A stretch of 10,468 nt of DNA from Pseudomonadota bacterium (lineage in GTDB: Bacteria > Pseudomonadota > Gammaproteobacteria > JAKAQQ01): contig JAKAQQ010000007.1 in NCBI GenBank assembly GCA_021819635.1, positions 1 through 10,468 of the forward strand, in the 5' to 3' direction. How positions within the stretch are numbered: position 1 is the stretch's first letter; each line of letters opens with the position of its first letter. The translations under genes were made by a program, and so were the position numbers. Below the pieces are notes generated by a model. That model worked only from the letters and a program-made list of their open reading frames with translations, was not told the DNA's origin and did no database searches. Positions 1 through 5,973 of this stretch are shown piece by piece.

Positions 1-732
1 GATGGCGTCATTCTTTTTGTGGGCACCAAACGGGCAGCCCGTGAGGCAGTGGCCCGGGGCGGACAGCTCGCGGGCATGCCGTATGTCAACCACCGCTGGC
101 TCGGTGGAACCCTGACCAATTTTGAAACCCTTCGTCAGTCCGTGCGCAAGCTCCAGGATCTCGAGACCCGTCTCGACTCCGATTTCGAACGGTTGCCAAA
201 GAGCGAGATGTCACGCCTCATTCGCCTGCGTGAAAAACTCCGGCGTACGCTCGGCGGCCTCGTCACCATGGATCGCCTTCCAGACGCTCTTTTTGTCATC
301 GACGTGGGTCGTGAAAGCATTGCTGTCCACGAGGCCAACCGTCTCCATATCCCTGTGGTCGGTGTGGTTGACACGAACAACTCGCCGGAAGGGATCGACT
401 ACATGTTCCCCGGCAACGATGATGCGATGAGCGCCATCGAACTCTACGTCCAAGCCGCGGCCGAGTCCATCGCCTCGGGCCGCGCCCGCCGCAGTCCCGA
501 AAGCGAGAGCACCGAAGAGTTTGTCGAAATGCCGACGCAGGAGCGGAGCCGGGATACGCGCCCGCCCGCCCGCCGCCGCAGCGGAGGACGGTCGGGCATG
601 GCCCGACGTCCGACGGCCACGACGGCGCCCGAGGGCGCGTCCCCGCCGGCCGAGGCGGGCGACGGCGAAGCCGCCGCGGCGCGCGCGCGGGCCCGCCCGC
701 GCTCCACCGAACCGACCCACGGCCGCGAGTGA
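1..732 (+). CDS. rpsB: 30S ribosomal protein S2, 5'-truncated by window edge
   Basis: Structural protein of the small ribosomal subunit. The reading frame is open from base 1, and by recalled alignment to E. coli S2 about 58 N-terminal residues lie outside the window; the real start is not visible. Seen: the core motifs FVGTKRA, VNHRWLGG and LTNF, the second S2 family signature beginning PDALFVID and running to HIP, then VVDTN and PGNDDA. The conserved core ends near base 529 at EEFVE, where E. coli S2 also nearly ends. Another roughly 67 residues follow, rich in Arg, Ala, Pro and Gly, with no recognisable domain. The TGA stop lies inside the ribosome binding site of tsf, so the two genes are adjacent and probably co-transcribed, as in most bacteria. 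Identity is certain; the tail's function is unknown. Confidence 0.97.
   Translation, partial: DGVILFVGTKRAAREAVARGGQLAGMPYVNHRWLGGTLTNFETLRQSVRKLQDLETRLDSDFERLPKSEMSRLIRLREKLRRTLGGLVTMDRLPDALFVIDVGRESIAVHEANRLHIPVVGVVDTNNSPEGIDYMFPGNDDAMSAIELYVQAAAESIASGRARRSPESESTEEFVEMPTQERSRDTRPPARRRSGGRSGMARRPTATTAPEGASPPAEAGDGEAAAARARARPRSTEPTHGRE
685..702 (+). repeat. GC-only inverted repeat near the rpsB 3' end
   Basis: GCGCGGGC at 685-692 is perfectly complementary to GCCCGCGC at 695-702, so the RNA could form a 7-8 bp all-GC hairpin with a 2-4 nt loop. It lies inside the S2 tail codons, about 42 bases before the tsf GTG. No T-run follows, so it does not look like a classical terminator. In sequence this GC-rich such repeats arise by chance, so a role in rpsB/tsf expression balance is only a possibility. 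Confidence 0.3.
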
Positions 733-736
733 GGAG
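731..736 (+). promoter_or_regulatory. Shine-Dalgarno site that fixes the tsf start
   Basis: GAGGAG followed by a 7-nt spacer (AGAGAAC) before the GTG at 744. It overlaps the rpsB TGA stop. It selects GTG 744 over the in-frame GTG at 729, which would add five residues (MRREN) not seen in EF-Ts and has no comparable upstream site. Confidence 0.75.
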
Positions 737-743
737 AGAGAAC

Positions 744-1619
744 GTGGCAGACATCAGCGCGGCTTTGGTCAAGGAACTTCGTGAACGCACGGGCGCGGGC
801 ATGATGGAATGCAAACAGGCCCTTGTGCGGACGGCCGGCAATCTCGAGGCGGCCGTCGAGGATCTCCGGACGTCGGGCATGGCCAAGGCGGACAAGAAAG
901 CGGGCCGGCAGGCGGCCGAGGGGCGGATCGCCGCGGCCCACGTCGGGGACACGACGGTGCTTCTCGAAGTCAATTGCGAGACCGATTTCGTGGGCAAGGA
1001 CGGGAACTTTGCCTCGTTTGTCGAGCGCCTCGCGGCGCTGGCCGCCGGCCACGCGACGGTGGACGTCGACGCCCTGGCCGCTCTTCCCTGGCCGGACGGG
1101 GGCACGGTCGAGGACGCGCGCCGCCTGCTCGTCTCGCGCCTTGGCGAGAACATCACCGTGCGTCGTCTGGCCGCGAGCCGCTGGACCCAGGGCCCGCGCG
1201 ACGTCTATCTTCACGGCCACCGCATCGGGGTTCTCGTGGAACTCGAGGGGGGCGACGACGCCTTGGCCCACGACGTCGCCCTGCACGTGGCCGCGTCCCG
1301 TCCCCTCTGCGTGCGGCCGGAGGATGTCCCCGCCGACCGCGTCGAGGCCGAGCGGAGGATCTTCCAGGGGCAGGCCGCCGAATCGGGCAAACCGCCGGCG
1401 ATCGTCCAGAAAATGGTGGAGGGCCGCGTGCAGAAATTCCTCTCCGAGGTGACGCTCCTCGGCCAGCCCTTCGTCAAGGATCCGCAAATCTCCGTGGGCG
1501 ACCTTCTGCGCCGGCACAAGGCCAGCGTTCACCTTTTCGTCCGCATGGAGCTTGGGGAGGGCGTCGAGCGGCGGACCAGCGACTTTGCCGAGGACGTGCG
1601 GGCCCAGCTCCGGTCATGA
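744..1619 (+). CDS. tsf: Translation elongation factor Ts
   Basis: Guanine nucleotide exchange factor that releases GDP from EF-Tu in the cytoplasm. The start GTG 744 gives 291 residues beginning MADISAALVKELRERTGAGM, which matches the usual EF-Ts N-terminus; E. coli EF-Ts has 283. Seen: the N-terminal UBA-like domain (about 1-55) with RTGAGMMECK and KADKKAGR; the EF-Tu-contacting TDFV motif at residues 80-83 inside CETDFVGKD; the core domain with GENITVRR, HRIGVLVE and HVAASRP; and the C-terminal part with KMVEGR, LLGQPFVKD and GEGVE. It sits 11 bases after rpsB, the standard arrangement, and the two products act together in translation. The slightly greater length comes from small insertions. 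No defects seen. Confidence 0.97.
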   Translation: MADISAALVKELRERTGAGMMECKQALVRTAGNLEAAVEDLRTSGMAKADKKAGRQAAEGRIAAAHVGDTTVLLEVNCETDFVGKDGNFASFVERLAALAAGHATVDVDALAALPWPDGGTVEDARRLLVSRLGENITVRRLAASRWTQGPRDVYLHGHRIGVLVELEGGDDALAHDVALHVAASRPLCVRPEDVPADRVEAERRIFQGQAAESGKPPAIVQKMVEGRVQKFLSEVTLLGQPFVKDPQISVGDLLRRHKASVHLFVRMELGEGVERRTSDFAEDVRAQLRS

Positions 1620-1666
1620 GCGGCACGCAGGGCGCTCCTCCCGGTTTTTCTCCACCCTGCTCCCGT

Positions 1667-1670
1667 GGGG
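1667..1670 (+). promoter_or_regulatory. Ribosome binding site proposed for pyrH
   Basis: GGGG (within GTGGGG) lies six bases before the GTG at 1677. The alternative in-frame GTG at 1665 is itself part of this site and has only pyrimidine-rich sequence upstream, so 1677 is the better start. The 57-bp tsf-pyrH gap that contains it is the longest gap in the window and shows no convincing promoter or terminator. Confidence 0.5.
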
Positions 1671-1676
1671 ACGCCC

Positions 1677-2414
1677 GTGAGTGAGGGACTGCGGTACCGT
1701 CGCATCCTGCTCAAGTTGAGCGGGGAGGCGTTTGCCGGGGCGCCCGAGCAGGCGCTGGACTCGCGGTTGCTCACCGCCATGGCGGGGGAAATCGCCGAGG
1801 CCGTGCGCTTGGGCGTCGAGCTCGGGATCGTCGTGGGCGGCGGCAACATCATTCGCGGTCGCGAGCAGCAGCAGCGGGGGCTCGACCGCGTTACCCTCGA
1901 CCAGATGGGCATGCTGGCCACCGTCATCAACGCTCTGGCGCTTCAGAGCGCTCTTGAGCAGCAGGGGCTGACCGTGCGCGTCATGTCCGCGGTCCGCATC
2001 AACCAGGTCTGCGAGGATTTCATCCACCGGCGTGCTCTTCGGCATCTCGAAAAAGGCCGCGTGGTCGTCTTCGCCGGGGGCACCGGGAACCCGTTCTTCA
2101 CGACCGACACGGCCGCGGCTCTCCGCGCCATCGAGATCCGTGCCCATCTCGTTCTCAAGGCCACCAAGGTCGACGGGATCTACGACCACGATCCCGCGCT
2201 TGACGAACACGCGTCGCGCTACCGCCATCTCAACTACGACCGCGTCCTGCGCGAGCGGCTTGCGGTCATGGACGACACGGCCATCGTTCTGTGCCGCGAC
2301 AACCGTCTTCCGTTGCGTGTCTTTGATTTCCAGGTTCCGCACGCGCTCTCCGCCTTGGCGCGTGGAGACCAGGAGATCGGGACGCTCGTTGACTCCAAAG
2401 AGGAGGGGGCATGA
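1677..2414 (+). CDS. pyrH: Uridylate kinase (UMP kinase)
   Basis: Phosphorylates UMP to UDP with ATP in the cytoplasm, feeding pyrimidine nucleotides to RNA, DNA and UDP-sugar synthesis. It belongs to the amino-acid-kinase fold family, which is hexameric and, in studied bacteria, activated by GTP and inhibited by UTP. The 245-residue product (E. coli: 241) shows KLSGEAF (13-19), the glycine-rich GGGN (54-57), DQMGMLATVIN (75-85), TGNPFFTTD (136-144) and KATKVDGIY (161-169), all family hallmarks. GTG 1677 was chosen for its upstream GGGG; GTG 1665 would add four residues. Its stop overlaps the frr start as ATGA, which suggests translational coupling. Identity is secure; the start is slightly uncertain. 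Confidence 0.96.
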   Translation: MSEGLRYRRILLKLSGEAFAGAPEQALDSRLLTAMAGEIAEAVRLGVELGIVVGGGNIIRGREQQQRGLDRVTLDQMGMLATVINALALQSALEQQGLTVRVMSAVRINQVCEDFIHRRALRHLEKGRVVVFAGGTGNPFFTTDTAAALRAIEIRAHLVLKATKVDGIYDHDPALDEHASRYRHLNYDRVLRERLAVMDDTAIVLCRDNRLPLRVFDFQVPHALSALARGDQEIGTLVDSKEEGA

Positions 2415-2968
2415 TTCCGGCACTGAAACAGACCACCGAAGAGCGGATGAAGAAATCCGTGGCCAGCCTCAAGGACGCGTTCAGCAAGGTGCGTACGGGC
2501 CGCGCCCACACCAGCCTGCTCGATCACGTCCGCGTCTCGTGCTACGGGGAGGATCTTCCGCTCCGCCAGGTTGCGACCGTGGTGACCTCCGACGCCCGGA
2601 CGCTGTGCGTGACGTTGTGGGACAAGAATCTCGTGGGCGCCGCCGAGAAGGCGCTCCTCGCCGCCAACCTGGGGGTCACGCCGGTCACGGCGGGAACGAC
2701 CCTCCGGATTCCGCTTCCTCCGCTGAACCAGGAGCGTCGCCTCGAGCTGGTGAAACTCGTGCGGCAGGAAGCCGAGCAGGCGCGCGTGGCCGTCCGCAAC
2801 GTCCGCCGTGAGGCCCTGAACCGTCTCAAACAGGGCCTCAAGGACAAGGAGATCGGGGAGGACGAGGAGCGCCACGCGGCCGGCCTCATCCAGCAGCTCA
2901 CCGACGGTTACATCGATCAGGTCGACAAGGAGTTGGCGGCCAAAGAGGCCGAACTCATGGAGGTCTGA
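2411..2968 (+). CDS. frr: Ribosome recycling factor
   Basis: Splits post-termination ribosomes together with EF-G so that subunits can re-enter initiation. The product has 185 residues, the same length as E. coli RRF. Seen: the helical domain I with KVRTGRA (about 26-32) and SLLD; the small beta domain II from about 40 to 105, containing LPLRQVA and RIPLPPL; then the long C-terminal helices with QARVAVRNVRR, LKDKEI and ending AAKEAELMEV. The ATG lies within the last bases of pyrH (ATGA overlap) and follows a strong AGGAGG at 2401-2406. uppS starts one base after its stop. No anomalies. Confidence 0.97.
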   Translation: MIPALKQTTEERMKKSVASLKDAFSKVRTGRAHTSLLDHVRVSCYGEDLPLRQVATVVTSDARTLCVTLWDKNLVGAAEKALLAANLGVTPVTAGTTLRIPLPPLNQERRLELVKLVRQEAEQARVAVRNVRREALNRLKQGLKDKEIGEDEERHAAGLIQQLTDGYIDQVDKELAAKEAELMEV

Positions 2969-2969
2969 G

Positions 2970-3707
2970 ATGGGCGGGGACGCGCCTTCTCCCCGGCATG
3001 TGGCCGTCATCATGGACGGCAATGGCCGCTGGGCCACGGCCCGACGCCTGCCCCGGACCGCCGGCCACCGGCAGGGTCTCGAGGCCGCCCGTCGCCTCGT
3101 CGAGGCGGCGCTCCGCCGCGGGATCCCGATCCTGACCCTTTACGCCTTCTCCACCGAAAATTGGGAGCGCCCCCGCGAGGAGGTCGATGTCCTGCTCGAT
3201 CTCTTTGCCGAGGTGCTCGAGCGCGAACAGGATCGGTTCGACGAGGAGCGGCTGCGCCTTCGTTTTCTGGGGGATCCTTCCCGGCTTCCCGACCGCTTGG
3301 CCCACACCATGCGTCTCGTCGAGCGGCGCACCGCGCGCCACTCCCGGATGACACTCCAGATCGCCGTGAACTACGGCGGGAGGACCGATCTCCTCCAGGC
3401 CGTGCGCCGTCTCGCGGCGAAAGTCCAGGCCGGCGAACTCGCGCCCGAGGCCATCGGTGAGCGCGAGATTGAGGCGCACCTCTTTACGCACGGGCTTCCC
3501 GATCCCGATCTTCTCATCCGCACGGGCAACGAGCAGCGGCTCAGCAATTTCCTCCTCTGGAATCTTGCGTACACCGAGCTTTATTTCACCGAAACCCTGT
3601 GGCCGGATTTCTCACTCGAGGAATTCGAGCGCGCGCTCGCCGCCTTCGAGGCGCGAGAGCGGCGGTACGGCCGGGTGCGGGTCCCGGGATCCCCCACCGC
3701 CCCGTGA
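2970..3707 (+). CDS. uppS: Undecaprenyl diphosphate synthase (cis-prenyltransferase)
   Basis: Adds isopentenyl diphosphate units in cis to farnesyl diphosphate, making the C55 lipid carrier used for peptidoglycan and O-antigen assembly; it acts at the cytoplasmic face of the inner membrane. Also called ispU. The 245-residue product (E. coli: 253) starts with HVAVIMDGNGRWA, whose Asp16 is the catalytic/Mg-binding aspartate. It continues with GHRQG, YAFSTENWERP, NYGGRTD, and the family signature RTGNEQRLSNFLLW (about residues 184-197) followed by AYTELYF and LWPDF. The usual RTGGE or RTSGE reads RTGNE here, but the substrate-binding Arg, Arg and Ser are kept. ATG 2970 has a GGAG site about seven bases upstream. 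The stop overlaps the cdsA start as GTGA. No dxr lies between frr and uppS, where E. coli has it. Confidence 0.96.
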   Translation: MGGDAPSPRHVAVIMDGNGRWATARRLPRTAGHRQGLEAARRLVEAALRRGIPILTLYAFSTENWERPREEVDVLLDLFAEVLEREQDRFDEERLRLRFLGDPSRLPDRLAHTMRLVERRTARHSRMTLQIAVNYGGRTDLLQAVRRLAAKVQAGELAPEAIGEREIEAHLFTHGLPDPDLLIRTGNEQRLSNFLLWNLAYTELYFTETLWPDFSLEEFERALAAFEARERRYGRVRVPGSPTAP

Positions 3708-4525
3708 CCCCCGCGCGCACCCGACTTCTGAGCGCCTTGGTGCTCGTGCCCCCGGTTCTGGGGCTTGTGCTCCTCGTCCCGGCGGACGCGGCGGCGGCGG
3801 TCTGCGCTCTCCCCCTCGTCCTGGCCGTGGAGGAGTGGGGACGCCTGAGCGGTTTCGGTCGGCCGGTCGCGGTCCTCGTGGCCGCTCTCGTCGCGGCTTT
3901 TCTCGCCGTCTCGCTTCTCACCCTCGAGCCCCGCGGAGGGAGTTTCCTGGCCGGTGGTCTGGGGCTTCTCGTCGACGGGGTCTTCGCGGCCCTCCTTTTC
4001 GGCACGGACCGCGTCCGCTGCCCCTCTTCGCTCACCCTGGTCCTCGGGGTCGTGTCTCTGGCCGTCCTGTGGTGGACGGCCTTTGCCCTCTTCAGGGAGG
4101 GCTCCGACGGGCGCGGGGCGCTTCTGTCCCTTCTGGTCCTTGTCTGGGCGGCCGATTCGGCGGCGTACCTCGTCGGCCGCCGCTGGGGGCGGCGTGCGCT
4201 GGCCCCACGCGTGAGCCCCGGGAAGACCTGGGAGGGGGCCCTCGGGGGGCTCGTGGCCACGCTCCTTGCGGCGACCCTGCTTCGTGCGGGTGGGAGCCTG
4301 GGGCACGCGGGTCTCCCCTTCGCTCTCGTGCTGGGCCTGGCCGTCTGGGCCGCGGCGCTCCTGGGCGATCTCGCCGAGAGTCAGCTCAAGCGGCGCCGGG
4401 GTGTCAAGGACAGCGGGACGCTCATTCCGGGCCACGGAGGCCTGCTGGATCGCATTGATGGCCTGATGGCGGCCGCCCCGGTGTTCTACTGTTTCTGGTG
4501 CCTCAAGGGAGCCGGCGGATGGTAG
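3704..4525 (+). CDS. cdsA: Phosphatidate cytidylyltransferase (CDP-diacylglycerol synthase)
   Basis: Integral inner-membrane enzyme that converts phosphatidic acid and CTP to CDP-diacylglycerol, the precursor of all bacterial phospholipids. The product has 273 residues (E. coli: 285). Several hydrophobic segments are visible, at about residues 9-25, 31-43, 55-73, 110-129, 140-157, 180-193 and 203-221. The C-terminal CdsA signature runs from Ser226 to Asp252, including LKRRRGVKDSG and PGHGGLLDRID; VSPGKTWEG at about 170-178 is also typical. GTG 3704 was chosen because it gives a family-like N-terminus (TRLLSALVLVPPV) and overlaps the uppS stop as GTGA, implying coupled translation; further upstream the frame runs inside uppS. 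The following 40 bp to rseP hold no gene. Confidence 0.95.
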   Translation: MTPARTRLLSALVLVPPVLGLVLLVPADAAAAVCALPLVLAVEEWGRLSGFGRPVAVLVAALVAAFLAVSLLTLEPRGGSFLAGGLGLLVDGVFAALLFGTDRVRCPSSLTLVLGVVSLAVLWWTAFALFREGSDGRGALLSLLVLVWAADSAAYLVGRRWGRRALAPRVSPGKTWEGALGGLVATLLAATLLRAGGSLGHAGLPFALVLGLAVWAAALLGDLAESQLKRRRGVKDSGTLIPGHGGLLDRIDGLMAAAPVFYCFWCLKGAGGW

Positions 4526-4565
4526 TCCCGGCGGCCCTTCGCCCCCCCCTTGGAGACTCGCGAGC

Positions 4566-5927
4566 ATGAACGTTCTCTTGTCCATACTCGGCTTCGCGCT
4601 GGCCGTGGGGGTCATCGTGACCATCCACGAGTTTGGCCACTTCCTCGTCGCGCGTCTCCTTGGGATCAAGGTGGAGCGGTTCTCGATCGGGTTCGGCCGG
4701 CCGCTCTGGCGGCGGCGGATGGGGCGCGACGGGTGGGAACTGGTCGTCGCCGCCGTGCCCCTGGGCGGGTACGTCAAGATGCTGGACGGGCGCGAGGGTC
4801 CCATTCCCGCCGGGCTCGAGCACCGCGCCTTCGACCGGCAATCCGTGGCCCGACGCGCCGCGGTCGTCGTCGCGGGCCCGCTGTCGAACTTCGTCCTGGC
4901 CGTCCTGCTGCTCTGGGTCTTCTTCCAGGCCGGCACGGTGGGCCTCAAGTCCTACGTCGGGACGGTGCGCCCCGGGAGCCCCGCCGCCCGGGCGGGACTC
5001 GCGGCCGGCGACCGCATCCTGGCGGTCGGGACGACCCCCACGCCCACCTGGAATCAGCTGGATCTGGCCCTCTTCAATGCCGTCCTCGTCCGCCGCGCCG
5101 TTCCTCTCGTGATCCGTACGGCGGCGGGGACCGTCCGCACCTTGCGCCTGGCCGTGCGGCACCCGCGGACGCTGACCGCCCCGCACGCGCTTCCCCGTGG
5201 CCTCGGATTCCGACCCGCTTACCCCCGTCTTCTTCCGGTCGTCGCGCGGGTCGAGGCGCGTTCTCCGGCCGCGCGGGCGGGTCTTCGGCCGGGGGATCGC
5301 ATCCTTTCCCTCGACGGGCACCGGGTGCGTTCGTGGACCGCTCTCGTCCGGTTCGTGACGGCGCACCCCGGCCGGCGGATCCGCCTCGTCGCGCGGGGGC
5401 CCCACGGACGGACACGGGCCCTTGCCCTCACGCTTGCCCGCGCCCGCCTGGCGGGCCGCCCGGTCGGGCGTCTCGGTGTCTACGTGCGTGTTCCCAAGGA
5501 TTTCGGGGCCTCGTTCTTCGAAACGATTCGTTACGGCCCCCTTTCTGCCCTCGGCATGGCGGTGCGCTACACGGGGAAGATTGCGGCGATGACGCTTCGT
5601 GTCCTCGTGGGCATGCTCGACGGGACCGCCTCGCTCCGCAATCTCAGCGGCCCGATCCACATCGCGGACTACGCGGGGCGCTCGCTCCGGGCCGGATTCT
5701 TCTCGTTCCTGTCCTTCGTCGGGCTGATCAGCATCAGCATCGGTCTGCTCAACATTTTGCCCATCCCTCTCCTTGATGGGGGCCACCTGCTGTATTATGC
5801 GGCGGAGATCGTACGGGGGCGTCCGCTCTCCGAGAGGGTGCAGATGGCCGGTCAGCGCGTCGGCCTGGCGCTGCTGACGTTGCTTGTGGGTCTTGCCCTC
5901 TATAACGATTTCGTTCATTTTTTCTGA
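4566..5927 (+). CDS. rseP: RseP-type site-2 zinc metalloprotease, two PDZ domains
   Basis: Intramembrane protease that, in the well-studied E. coli pathway, makes the second cut in the anti-sigma factor RseA to release sigma-E during envelope stress, and also clears remnant signal peptides. The 453-residue product (E. coli: 450) carries the active-site HEFGH at 21-25 in its first membrane segment, a conserved GYVKM at 69-73, GPLSNF at 104-109, and the third zinc ligand in PLLDGG (Asp404) with NILPIP before it. Two tandem PDZ domains lie at about 128-195 and 222-305, each with the same SPAARAGL..GDRIL stretch. The last membrane segment is near 432-446. ATG 4566 has GGAG at 4552-4555, a rather long 10-nt spacer. 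It sits directly upstream of bamA, as in most proteobacteria; dxr is absent in front of it. Confidence 0.96.
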   Translation: MNVLLSILGFALAVGVIVTIHEFGHFLVARLLGIKVERFSIGFGRPLWRRRMGRDGWELVVAAVPLGGYVKMLDGREGPIPAGLEHRAFDRQSVARRAAVVVAGPLSNFVLAVLLLWVFFQAGTVGLKSYVGTVRPGSPAARAGLAAGDRILAVGTTPTPTWNQLDLALFNAVLVRRAVPLVIRTAAGTVRTLRLAVRHPRTLTAPHALPRGLGFRPAYPRLLPVVARVEARSPAARAGLRPGDRILSLDGHRVRSWTALVRFVTAHPGRRIRLVARGPHGRTRALALTLARARLAGRPVGRLGVYVRVPKDFGASFFETIRYGPLSALGMAVRYTGKIAAMTLRVLVGMLDGTASLRNLSGPIHIADYAGRSLRAGFFSFLSFVGLISISIGLLNILPIPLLDGGHLLYYAAEIVRGRPLSERVQMAGQRVGLALLTLLVGLALYNDFVHFF

Positions 5928-5960
5928 GGAGATCGAGCCCGTGCCATCGGACCCGACCGG

Positions 5961-5967
5961 GGGGAGG
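5961..5967 (+). promoter_or_regulatory. Strong Shine-Dalgarno that decides the bamA start
   Basis: GGGGAGG six bases before GTG 5974. The other candidate, GTG 5941, has only GAGGA (5926-5930) ten bases away. Using 5974 also places a short basic n-region directly before the hydrophobic core of the signal peptide. Confidence 0.7.
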
Positions 5968-5973
5968 ACAGAC

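Noticed and set aside
1620..1676. Possible terminator or promoter between tsf and pyrH
   Set aside because: Only a distant GGGCG/CGCCC pair with a long loop and a short T-run not following a stem. No recognisable -35/-10 pair.
4557..4564. Palindrome CTCGCGAG in front of rseP as an operator
   Set aside because: An 8-bp palindrome of G/C-rich sequence between the ribosome binding site and ATG is expected by chance; no second copy or known operator pattern.
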